From contig NC_089432.1 in assembly GCF_026210795.1 (NCBI RefSeq), forward strand, positions 5,704,001 to 5,768,000: a DNA stretch of 64,000 nt, in the 5' to 3' direction. Under the pieces are notes generated by a model. That model did no database searches and was not told where the DNA came from. It worked only from the letters and a program-made list of their open reading frames with translations. The stretch is from Rhizophagus irregularis (Eukaryota > Glomeromycota > Glomeromycetes > Glomerales > Glomeraceae). This document shows positions 1 to 9,475 of the stretch, one piece after another (the stretch's first letter is position 1; every line of letters begins with the position of its first letter). Both the position numbers and the translations under genes were made by a program.

Positions 1-977
1 CCGATTTTTATAAAAATGCGAAAAATCGAATAGCCGTCCATCTAGTGATCGTACAAAGTCGAGCCATATATCATTGGATTCGTCTCGACGAGACGCGTCG
101 AATGGTGGTAAGATCATGTCTCTAGCATCGAAAGATCACACGTTAACCCACGCTAAATTATTTATAAATAATTGGAATTAGCAAGCTATCTATCGATGCT
201 AGAGACATGATCTTAGCATCATTCGACGCGTCTCAGTGAGACGAATCCAATGAATATAAATTCGCTCGTGTATGACCACTGGATGGCGAATAATATCAAG
301 TTTCGCATTTTTTTAAAATTTTTGAGCGTTAAAAATTAAAAATTCTGATACATGAATTTATTCGTCGTCCAATGGTCGTACAAATATAAATTAGGACTCA
401 TTGGATTCGTCTTAATGAGACGAGTCGAATGGTGGTGAGATCATGTCTCTAGCATCAATAGATCGTAAGTTAATTCACGCTAAATGATTTATAAAAAATT
501 GGCATTAGCAAGCTATCTATCGATGCTAGAGACGTGATCTTACCACCATTCGACTCGTCTCATTGAGACGAATCCAATGAGTCCTAATTCATATTTGTAT
601 AACCATTGGACGACGAATAAATTCATGTATCGGAATTTTTAATTTTTAACGCTCAAAAATTTTAAAAAAATGCGAAACTTGATATTATTCGCCATCCAGT
701 GGTCATACACGAACAAATTTATATTCATTGGATTCGTCTCACGGAGACGCGTCGAATGGTGCTAAGGTCATGTCTCTAGCATCGATAGATAGCTTGCTAA
801 TTCCAATTATTTATAAATAATTTAGCGTGGGTTAACGTGTGATCTATCGATGCTAGAGACATGATCCTACCACCATTCGACGCGTCTCGTCGAGACGAAT
901 CCAATGATATATGGCTCGACTTTGTACGATCACTAGATAGCTGGCTATTCGATTTTTCGCATTTTTATAAAAAATCA
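1..977. repeat. 977-bp nested palindrome
   Basis: The stretch is an almost complete inverted repeat centred near 489: position 1 pairs with about 977, and 361-380 with about 600-617. Inside it are three smaller palindromes (about 61-260, 380-590 and 730-915); the first and third are reverse complements of each other. Each carries the core TTCGTCTC...GAGACGAA next to GAATGGTGGTAAGATCATG. No reading frame of note is present. It looks like a non-autonomous foldback or MITE-like element, possibly grown by insertion of related elements. It may extend left of the window. Confidence 0.85.
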
Positions 978-1090
978 GATTAAACCGAACCAAACCGCCG
1001 GTTTTTCGGTTCTAATACCCGAACCGAACCGAACCGAATTTTGAGCCTGTTTTGGATCGGTTCCCCGGTTTAGCCCGAACCATTCGGAGC
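978..1090. repeat. CCGAACCGAA-rich short repeat tract
   Basis: The tract is dominated by GAACCGAACC-like pentamer repeats and their complement (CGGTTTTTCGGTT), directly abutting the palindrome on its left. It is unusually GC-rich for this window. It is probably a decayed repeat; no coding potential is seen. Confidence 0.6.
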
Positions 1091-1489
1091 TTTAACTAAA
1101 ACACTCATTACAAATCATTTGAGTAGTATATCCTTTGCATTTCATAGAACGAACACAATTACCTTGATTGAATTAATAAAAAATAATTAATCAAACTTTT
1201 CTTGTATTATCATACAACTAAAAACAGGATTGACTTACAATTACGATCAATTTTCCATACTGCTTCTGCATATAATTAACGATTTAACTGACATTTTTGT
1301 GAACAATCCAATTTCTTACGTGAAAAATTACTTGGAAAAAGATTTGGAAAAAGTTCTTTTGCAACAACTTCAACTCTTCTGATTCCACCAAATTAAGCAG
1401 GAGTACGACTGATATATTTACAGATAACATTAGATCAGTATTAGATCTAAGTTCAGGACAAGATTTTTTGATAAAGTTATCATATCATC

Positions 1490-1860
1490 ATCACTTAAAA
1501 TTTTATCTTCACAATTATTTTCCACATCACTTATTTCGTCAACATTAAACAAATCATCATCATTCATTTTTTCATCATCGTCACTTTTCCATTTTTCAGC
1601 ACTGCTAACATCATCATTTTTAATTTTTTTGATTTAAAAACTAGTTTAAAATAATTTAGGATCGACTGAACTCCTTATTTAGCCAAACATTTTTTACCAT
1701 TAACATGAATATTTAAAAAAGTTTTATCATAGTGATGACCTAGTTTGATAACTTTGCTACAATGACAAATAACTTCTTTCATTCGAACAATATGAGCACA
1801 ATATGAATGTTTTGCAAGTCTTTCTTTACTATATTTTCAAAGTAGCGGCATTTTTCAAGA
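1490..1860 (-). pseudogene. Decayed Cys/His-rich transposon-type ORF remnant
   Basis: Read on the minus strand, about 1690-1850 encodes KERLAKHSYCAHIVRMKEV followed by ICHCSKVIKLGHHYDKTF, then a stop. The regular C and H spacing suggests a zinc-binding segment. Farther 3' (1490-1630), in shifted frames, lies a D/E-rich stretch (SDDDEKMNDDDLFNVDEISD). Stops and frame changes separate the pieces and no start is visible, so this is a broken gene. Its family is not identified; similar short zinc-binding proteins occur with transposons in fungal genomes. Confidence 0.35.
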
Positions 1861-1869
1861 AAATGTATA

Positions 1870-2334
1870 CCAATTTTTTTTTCTGATCCATTTTTTATTT
1901 TTACAGAAAAGCAACGGACTAAACTAAAAAAGTATGTAACCCATTAATTATAAGACAATAATCATAAAATTAGAGTATTGTAGTGAACTTGTATAAACAA
2001 ACCTCCTTTCATAAACAAAATCCCTCATTTGTAAACAAATCTTCTATTCGATCTATAATTTTTGAAAAACATGTGAATTTTTTTTAGATAAATGTTTATT
2101 TTGCTTCGCTTTATATATACATATATATTTATTTATTTATATTATATTTTATACAAAATAAAATCTAATTTGCTTTAAAAATTATTATTATTATACAAAC
2201 AAATTTCTGACTTATCAAATAATTACCAATTGGCTATACAAATTCAAACACATGACTTATCAGAAAATTACATAGTAAGTCTATACAAAATCAGATTTCA
2301 GTATCATTATATATAATGTTTGGGGTAAGGATGG
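1870..2334. other. AT-rich spacer
   Basis: There is no open reading frame above background and no clear repeat except runs of TATATA and TTATTATTA. Nothing functional is recognised. Confidence 0.6.
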
Positions 2335-2445
2335 GTCCGCAAATGATTTTCAAATTCCGCAATATTGTGGATTTTGGAGTTGAATTGTGGTTAGTAGCCC
2401 ACAATTCTGCAATTCTAATTGCTGCCTATAACTGTAGTTTCGTAT
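2335..2445. repeat. CCGCAAT-rich flank of the minisatellite (left)
   Basis: Short words such as CCGCAAAT, CCGCAATATTGTGG and CCACAATTCTGCAATT recur here. The same vocabulary reappears at 3540-3755 on the other side of the 51-bp array, so the array may be the interior of one element. Confidence 0.5.
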
Positions 2446-2447
2446 AT

Positions 2448-3345
2448 TTATAAAAATGCCGGAACTATGAGTTCTGGCGTTTTCTTTTATTTTTTTTACA
2501 TAAAAACGCCGGTACTATGGTCCCGGCATTTTCTTTTATTTTTTTTTACATAAAAACGCTGGTACTATAGTTCCGGCGTTTTCTTTTGATTTTTTTTGCA
2601 TAAAAACGCTAGTACTATGGTCCCGGCGTTTTCTTTAGAATTTTTTTGCATAAAAACGCCAGTACTATGGTACCGGCGTTTTCTTTTGTTTTTTTTTTAC
2701 ATAAAAAACGCTGGAACTATGGTTCCAGCATTTTCTTTTAACTTTTTTTTACATAAAAATGCTGGAACTATAGTTCCGGCATTTTCTTTTAACTTTTTTT
2801 TATATAAAAACGCCGGTACTATGGTTCTGGCATTTTCTTTTAACTTTTTTTACATAAAAAATGCCGGTACTATGGTTCCGGCATTTTCTTTTAATTTTTT
2901 TTTACATAAAAATGCCAGAACTATAGGTTTCAGCATTTTCTTTTATTTTTTTTTACATAAAAATGCCGGTACTATGGTCCCGGCATTTTCTTTTGATTTT
3001 TTTTTACATAAAAATGCTGGAACTATGGGTTCCGGCATTTTCTTTTATTTTTTTTTACATAAAAACGCCAGTACTATGGGTTCTGGCATTTTCTTTTATT
3101 TTTTTACATAAAAACGCTGGAACTATGGGTTCCGGTGTTTTTTTTTTTTACATAAAAACGCCGGTACTATGGTTCTGGCGTTTTCTTTTGATTTTTTTTT
3201 ACATAAAAATGCTGGTACTATGGTTCTGGCGTTTTCTTTTAATTTTTTTATGTAAAAACGCTGGAACTATTATTTCCGGCATTTTTTTTTATTTTTTTTT
3301 TATTAAAATTGCCAGAACTATTAGTTCTGGCATTTTTTTTTTGCA
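2448..3345. repeat. 51-bp hairpin minisatellite, about 18 units
   Basis: Units of about 51 bp repeat head to tail from about 2448 to 3345. Each holds a short inverted repeat such as CGCCAGTACTATGGTACCGG, followed by a T-rich linker ending in ACATAAAA. Stem arms differ between units yet often stay complementary: GCTGGAAC with GTTCCAGC near 2707, and GCCAGAAC with GTTCTGGC near 3310. Because 51 is divisible by 3, open frames of 171 and 129 codons run through the array with a 17-residue period. They have no independent support and I treat them as by-products. A partial decayed unit follows to about 3380. Confidence 0.9.
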
Positions 3346-3539
3346 GTTGTAATAAGAGAAAATGCCATTTCTGGCAGTTTTTCCAATTACCAATCCATCT
3401 TTTTCTAAAAAATAAAATCATTTTTATTTAAATTTTATTAATGAAAAATGATTTTTTTTTTATGATTAATAATAAGAGGAAATATATTTTTTAGTAGTTA
3501 AATTAAAAAATTATATTTCATTAAAAAAAAATAAGTTTT

Positions 3540-3755
3540 TTTTGTGGACATTCCTCAAATCTGCAAATATTCTGCAAATTCGCAAATATTCTGCAATTGA
3601 ATTGCGGTACTTTGGATATTTGCGGATTTGCAGAATATTTGCGGGATTGCAGACAATTGCGGATTTGTGGATCTGCAGATTTTAGATTTAAAAATCCGCA
3701 ATGTTCCGCAATACCGTAAATCGCAATTATTCCGCAATTACATATTTGCGGCACC
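3540..3755. repeat. CGCAAAT/ATTTGCG-rich flank (right)
   Basis: Dense direct and inverted copies of TGCAAATATTCTGCAAAT and ATTTGCGG are present, including a symmetrical middle around 3600-3650. The word content matches 2335-2445. Short frames on both strands here are products of the repeat. Confidence 0.6.
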
Positions 3756-3759
3756 ATCT

Positions 3760-3907
3760 TTAATAATGTTGATGTTAAACATTTTGTTAAATAACTTATC
3801 AGCCAGTGATCATAAAAGGATAAAACTACTACCATTCAATTCGTCTCATTGAGACAATTCTAACAAACTATGGTACATCTTTGTACGATTATTAGATGCC
3901 AAGTTAT
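3760..3907. repeat. Left part of dispersed repeat unit that hosts the TTAA transposon
   Basis: This is an inverted relative of 8700-8865, sharing the words GCCAGTGATCATAAAAGG, AATTCGTCTCATTGAGAC and TTGTACGATTATTAGATGCC. The right part of the same unit resumes at 8450 (TATATTCTTTATATAACTGT), so the transposon at 3912-8445 landed inside this repeat. Confidence 0.7.
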
Positions 3908-3930
3908 TTAATTCGTGATTCGCCGATCAC
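3908..3930. repeat. Left TTAA duplication and terminal inverted repeat
   Basis: TTAA occupies 3908-3911, then TTCGTGATTCGCCGATCA begins the element at 3912. The reverse complement of the other end (8428-8445) reads TTCGTGATTCGCTGATCA, with one mismatch in 18. Confidence 0.9.
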
Positions 3931-4048
3931 GGGATGTTGATCATATATGCATGTAATAATCAAGGCAGGGATAATCAATATATTTGAACGAGTATACTTG
4001 TAACAATCTGACAACACGTTATTAAATATTATAACAAACTGTTTAAAC

Positions 4049-7000
4049 ATGTCAAAACGGTGGAAACCTTCAGTAACATTGATTGCTACTGGTATAATTA
4101 TTCCCGACTTACACTTTGGGCCTTTTTTGAGAAACTGGTGGCATGTTAGATCGTTACAGGAGAACGGAATGAAAGTAGAACAATACTATCCTTTTCGAAT
4201 TGGTATGAAAACACAGGTTGAGCTGAAAAACAGACCTTTTATTATTCGAATAGTTCAAGGAAATAAACATAACAATTTGTTACCGGGATTTTTTTGTGAA
4301 TCTTTATCTGAATCTAATGAAGAAGTTGAAAATGACCCTACTAGTGCTATTTCAAACCTCTATAAAAGAATATTTCAAACTGAAACGCGCTTTTCTGGAA
4401 CATTGGTAATGGGTATGGATGACAATGACATTCTAAGTGAAATTGTATCGGACTTGTCCTTTCTACCTTTTTCAATAAATATGCAAAAGATCAATATAAC
4501 AATACATTCAATTGGCACGTCAACAAATAAAGGAATTGGAAGTGGATTCGCATCATCCTTTATCTATACCAGGTCTAAAGAACGTGCATTATTTTTCCAA
4601 ACTGTCAATGAGAATGAAAGTTCCATTTATATTTACAAAGAAAACCAACTATCTGAAGAATTTCATGGATCAGATCCTAATAGTGTGTGGAAAAAAATGG
4701 GCATGTTAAAAGAATGGTTAGGCGAGACTTTATTTGGCTTAGATAATTCTAACGTAAAAAAAAAACTAGAACAATTGAAAAAATTTGTATGTTTTTATAA
4801 TGAATGGCACGATTATTCAAAAATGGAGCAAATATTCAGATATCATTTACAAAAAAGAACATGTAGTCAAGTTGATTGGTATTTATTATTTCGGGAATGG
4901 AAAGAAAATAATTGTCCAATAATTGAATTACATAGTCAATTAGCTTCGTTATATCCAAATGGTTATATTTTCTCAGAAAGAGAAATGAGAGCATGGCGGG
5001 CGATGTTACGTGCTACAGGATGTATCAATATAACACCATTTGATAAAGAAGAATCGGAGGTAAGCTTTTAAACAAATTTATTACTTTCAATAGCAAAAAT
5101 CTCACATTAATATTTCACGAATCTGGTAGTGATGGTAATAACTAATGATGGTGGTATATCGTGATATAAATTCTGTGATGAACAGCACATGTTAAATTTT
5201 GTTCTATTATAAATAAAAAATAATGTTCAACTAATAAATTTTCTTACCAATTATTATAGTATGAATTTTGGACGCGATCATCTGATCCTGAATCAGATAA
5301 AGCAATGATAAATATGCTTTATCAAAATGGTTTTTTACGAACAATACCAAGTAATATGTTCAATGCTACAGAAGTATTCTGGGAAAGTTTTGAGCATAGT
5401 TTGAGTTTAAATAAACGTGGCGCTAATGGAAAACAAAGAATACTTTCAATAATTGCAGATAAGTTTCCTTATAAGGAATTACAAACCAGACTTCATGTAA
5501 TTATTTTATAATTACCTATGAATAAATTTTTCGCTAGTTAATTCATTATCTTTTGTAGGTTTCTTCACATACAATTCACAATGCAAAAATACATGAACGT
5601 ATATTTGGCCATGGATGTCCAGCTGCACCTAAGCCACCAATGCGAAAAAAAATTATGCCTCAAGAGCATGAAGATCAATTCGAATGGTTCATGAGCAGTA
5701 AAGAAAATGTGAATTTAAGTTCTTACAAGGTCGATGCCAAAACAGGGTTGCCATTAAAATACCTTAGTGATCAGAAAGAAGCTCTTTGGGAAAAATTTCA
5801 CAAATTGTACCCTGAAGGAATGAAGAGATCAGCATTTTTGGAAAGATTGAGAAATGGACCATTTGTATATCAAGAGGATTTGGGCGGACTTTGTAGTACT
5901 TGTAGTACGTATGGATATGATGTATTTAAGGATTTGGCGAATCTAATTATACAAAATATTGAAAATCAAGAACTACAGGTATTATTCCGTCCAATTTTTG
6001 TTTCTATAATTATAAATATTCAAAACTAATAACAAAATTGTAAATTAGACGCGTTTACTTAAAAGTATTGAAAATTCTAAACGATTTCTCAAACGTGATT
6101 ATCCAAAACACTTACATGTGACATGTGATGGAAAAGTATCGCATGACCCTTGTATTAATCATTGCCTACCATTTGCATTTGGTAATTGTAATGAGGATCA
6201 TATATCAGAGTGTGTTGAATATAACGAAATCTTCAATTTATATGAGGAATTGCGATTATTACTTGGAGATGAACAACAAGAAACATTGAGAGAATTTCAG
6301 GAAATGCTAGAATACTACCTTGCGCACCTAACAAGAAAAGGGTATTTGAACAGTCAATTCAATGCAAATCTTTTGCAACTTAATAACGATGGTATTCTTA
6401 TTGTGGTGGACTATAAGATGCGAATACTACCAAAACGAATTCGAGAAACAAAACAAGACTTCTATGCAAAACGTGGATGTGCACTGCATACTGTTTTGGT
6501 ATATTCTAAAAATCAAGAAAGCAACGAATTAGAAATTCAAGCATTTGACCATTGGTCAAATGATAATAGACAGGACGCATGGTTTACTGCTTCATCCTTT
6601 GATGCAGTATTTACCTTACTCGATCCAAAGCCAAAATGGGTTATCGTAATAAGTGATAATGGCTCACACTACCATTGTTCAGAAACAATGGCATTGGTTT
6701 CAAAATGGGCAGAATGGTATAATATTGAATGTAAAAAGTGGTGTTTTTTAGAGGCAGGCGAAGCTAAAACCTCAATTGATAGTCACCATGCACAAGTAAT
6801 AATCATATTTACTTTGCTTTTTTTGACAAATATATTCATTCAAGCAATTCTCATCTCTTTTAATTCAATCAATCTAAGATCTCACATGCTATTAAGAGAT
6901 ATGTTCGATTAGGGTTTGATTTAACTACTGGTGAAGATATTGAAAAGGCATTAGATGGTTTAAGTGGTACAGCAATAGCTTACTTGAAACCTAATCGTGA

Positions 7001-7905
7001 TCAAAGGAGTCAAAGTAATGTTAAAACTATACCAGGAATTTCTAATTGGTTTGAATGGTCTTGGCCAACGGAGGGTCCCTTAGCTGGATATATTTGTGCA
7101 CGCGACCTTCCCAATTTTGGAGAAATGATGACTTTTTCTGTGAGTAAATTTACTAAAACAGAACTTGTACAGCCTGAACCAATGGTGGGTGAACATTCCA
7201 AGGCTTCTTTAAAATGGACAATGCCAATATATCGAGCTTCAGGCAAGCTTATTTTTTCAATGGCATTAATGGCGTTTCAATTTAATAGATCACACTTATT
7301 GTATGATTCATTTGAACAATTTTCATTTGGTAGTGACAAATACTAATCATTGGGATTTAAGAAGATGGACAGTTGATAAATTAAAAGATGAATTGAACAG
7401 AAGAAATATTCATTTTGATATTGGTATGGGACGAGGTGAATTAGTGAATTTGTTGAAGCAAGAAATAGGAGAAGAATCACAAATTGGTGAAGAATCAAGA
7501 GAAGATTTCTCAAAAACAGATATAGATGAGTGAGTAAAAATTGGTTTTATTATGTAAAATAATTGATCAAATGCTCAAAAACTTTCAAAATATAATAGGA
7601 ATCAAATATTTCACCTACAACTTGGATGGGCACTTAAATGCAATCAGAAATATGGTAAAAAAGGCAGTGGAAAAAGACTAGTAAAAGAAGTAGTAATGGC
7701 GTTAACTCACTTTTTTATGGTTGGACAACGTGATCCTAGTGACCGATACACTGCAAAGGATATGCTGGATGGGTTGAAAGAAATGGCAGAGAATGGCGAA
7801 ATTACAACTGAAGTAATACCTTCTCTAAAAACGATAGAAAATTGGATTACTAGATATTCAAGTTTATCGAAAAAAGAACATGCAGAACGGTTTTTAGAAG
7901 AATAA
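4049..7905 (+). CDS. DDE-type transposase-like protein with FYR-like and SAP-like segments, 7 exons
   Basis: Exons 4049-5059, 5260-5496, 5559-5978, 6049-6795, 6879-7242, 7334-7529 and 7599-7905 join in frame to 1,093 codons without a stop. Residues 1-340 contain two stretches resembling FY-rich C-terminal motifs (NDPTSAISNLYKRIF, and GSDPNSVWKKMGMLKEWLG followed by ETLFGLDN). Exon 4 starts with a Cys/His cluster (TCDGK, DPCINHC, GNCNEDH, SEC), then a probable RNase H fold: Asp in GILIVVDYKMRILPK, Asp in VIVISDNGSHYHC and Glu in EAGEAKTSIDSHHAQ. Exon 6 carries a SAP-like helix pair (WTVDKLKDELNRRNI). Intron 5 (7243-7333) appears to be GC-AG. The gene lies inside the transposon and is presumably its transposase. 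The catalytic residue assignment is inference. Confidence 0.8.
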
Positions 7906-8378
7906 ATGCATTGATAAATAAATTGCGAATAAAAGATTGTAATAAATTTTACATTTTAAAATTGGTTATCCCGGACAACCAATAGTTTTGCTACAATGAA
8001 AAATACCTTTTTTGATAATATGAAATTTGCGTTTGACTTTCAGAAATTTCAATAAAAATTTGCCAAAAATAAACAAAATATGACTTTTTTATCTTTTTTT
8101 TTATTATTAGAACAAGTTTATTAAAATATAACCCCAAAATTTGAACAAATATTAGAATTGTAAAGATCGAAATTATGAAAGAGCCTATATATTAGAGGCA
8201 ACAATCTGACATTGTCCACTAATAAACTTTTTGAAATTAAAAAACAAAATTATCGAAAAGTCATTTTGATTGAAACATGTGGTTATGGTGACGTATTTAC
8301 AAAAAGGAAGTGGCTGAAAATTGCATATAAATTTGTGTTACTTATTGGCTAATTTCCGTAATTTTCCAGAATTAATTA
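7906..8378. other. 3' part of the TTAA transposon, non-coding
   Basis: This AT-rich DNA runs between the transposase stop and the subterminal inverted motif at 8379. No frame or further repeat is recognised. Confidence 0.6.
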
Positions 8379-8426
8379 GTGATCGGCGAAATTTTTGCCC
8401 CACGTTATACTGAGAATTTTATGTTA

Positions 8427-8449
8427 CTGATCAGCGAATCACGAATTAA
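8427..8449. repeat. Right terminal inverted repeat and TTAA duplication
   Basis: TGATCAGCGAATCACGAA ends the element at 8445 and is followed by TTAA (8446-8449), matching the left end. Confidence 0.9.
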
Positions 8450-8492
8450 TATATTCTTTATATAACTGTGATATAAACGGTTCTTTTTAATA

Positions 8493-8865
8493 CAGTCAAC
8501 TCCCTCTATAGTCACTCACGTTATAGTCATATTCTACTATATAGTCACACCAGTTGAATGTTCAAAACACTTTATTATTAAAATCTATTTTATATAGTCA
8601 CAATCTATCCATAGTCACTATCACACCTATCCTATACCTCAAAAATCTTATATTAAAAAGAACCGTTTATAATCACAGTTATATAAAGAATATATTAAAT
8701 AACTTGGCATCTAATAATTGTACAAAGATGTATCATAGCTTATTAGAATCGTTTCACTGAGACGAATCGAATGGTGGTAGTTTTATCTATTTCCGATCAC
8801 TGGCTGATGAGTTATTCAACAAAATGTTCAACATTAGCATTATAATATTTCTTGATTTACGTTTA
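8493..8865. repeat. 373-bp repeat, copy A, with CAGTCAACTC end
   Basis: The copy begins CAGTCAACTCCCTCTATAGT just after TA, and the same 373-bp unit starts again at 8866. It contains about five TATAGTCAC words near its left end, the TTAA empty site (8695-8698), the GAGACGAATCGAATGGTGGT core (about 8759-8778) and ends with TTTCTTGATTTACGTTTA. Bases 8445-8490 are an inverted copy of about 8655-8698. A TA flank and a CAGT start are typical of Tc1/mariner or pogo-like ends. Confidence 0.75.
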
Positions 8866-9158
8866 CAGTCAACTCCCTCTATAGTCACTCCCGTTATAGT
8901 CACATTCTACTATATAGTCACACCAGTTGAATGTTCAAAACACTTTATTATTAAAATTTATCCTATATAGTCACAATCTATCTATAGTCACTATCACACC
9001 TATCCTCAAAAATCTTATATTAAAAAAACCGTTTATAATCACAGTTATATAAAGAATATATTAAATAACTTGGCATCTAATAATCGTACAAAGATGTATC
9101 ATAACTTGTTAGAATTGTCTCACTGAGACGAATCGAATGGTGGTAGTTTTATCCTTTT
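8866..9158. repeat. 373-bp repeat, copy B, left part (split by the LINE)
   Basis: This closely repeats 8493-8785 and then stops at TAGTTTTATCCTTTT (9144-9158). The missing remainder of the unit is found at 17529-17625, beyond the LINE insertion. Confidence 0.85.
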
Positions 9159-9475
9159 CCTGTGCAAACAGTCTTATGACTTTATCTTTTATTTATATTT
9201 TAACATCGAAAATATGATCGAACAATATTACAAAAATAAGAAAATAGACTAATAAAAAATAAAAAGAGTAGCTTCACTACTCATACAAGTAAAGAAATCT
9301 AAACTAAAATAATTTAAAGCAAAGAAAAACTAGACTATTACAGAATTGCATACCCCAACTTTACCCGAAAGCCAGTGTAAGTCAACTATCCAACATCCAA
9401 AAATCCAGTCTGTTACCAGAAAGAAATCCTAAAAGGTTGAACTGTTAAGCGGCGCAGAAAATCCAAGTGCGAGAT

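Larger units (their letters stand above)
3912..8445 (+). mobile_element. Complete 4,534-bp TTAA-target DNA transposon
   Basis: The ends are 18-bp inverted repeats with one mismatch and are flanked by TTAA on both sides (3908-3911 and 8446-8449). The empty site is visible in the window: the related repeat at 8691-8703 reads through ATATTAAATAAC, giving GTTAT-TTAA-TATA on the other strand, exactly the two flanks joined with a single TTAA. A subterminal copy of GTGATCGGCGAA (8379-8390) matches the left end inverted. The interior holds one intact spliced gene in plus orientation. TTAA targets are known for piggyBac, Kolobok and Sola3; I cannot assign this element to any of them. Confidence 0.88.

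Noticed and set aside
2448-3345. Possible CRISPR-like array
   Set aside because: There are no constant repeats with unique spacers; the units vary throughout and linkers are T-rich. The host is a eukaryote with introns.
2596-3352. Two overlapping open frames of 171 and 129 codons with a 17-residue period
   Set aside because: They are a direct result of the 51-bp minisatellite, whose unit length is divisible by three. There is no start context or known domain.
3912-8445. Assignment of the TTAA transposon to piggyBac
   Set aside because: The ends do not begin CCY as usual for piggyBac, and the protein lacks the DDD/DDBD pattern I know for that family. The TTAA target alone is not enough.
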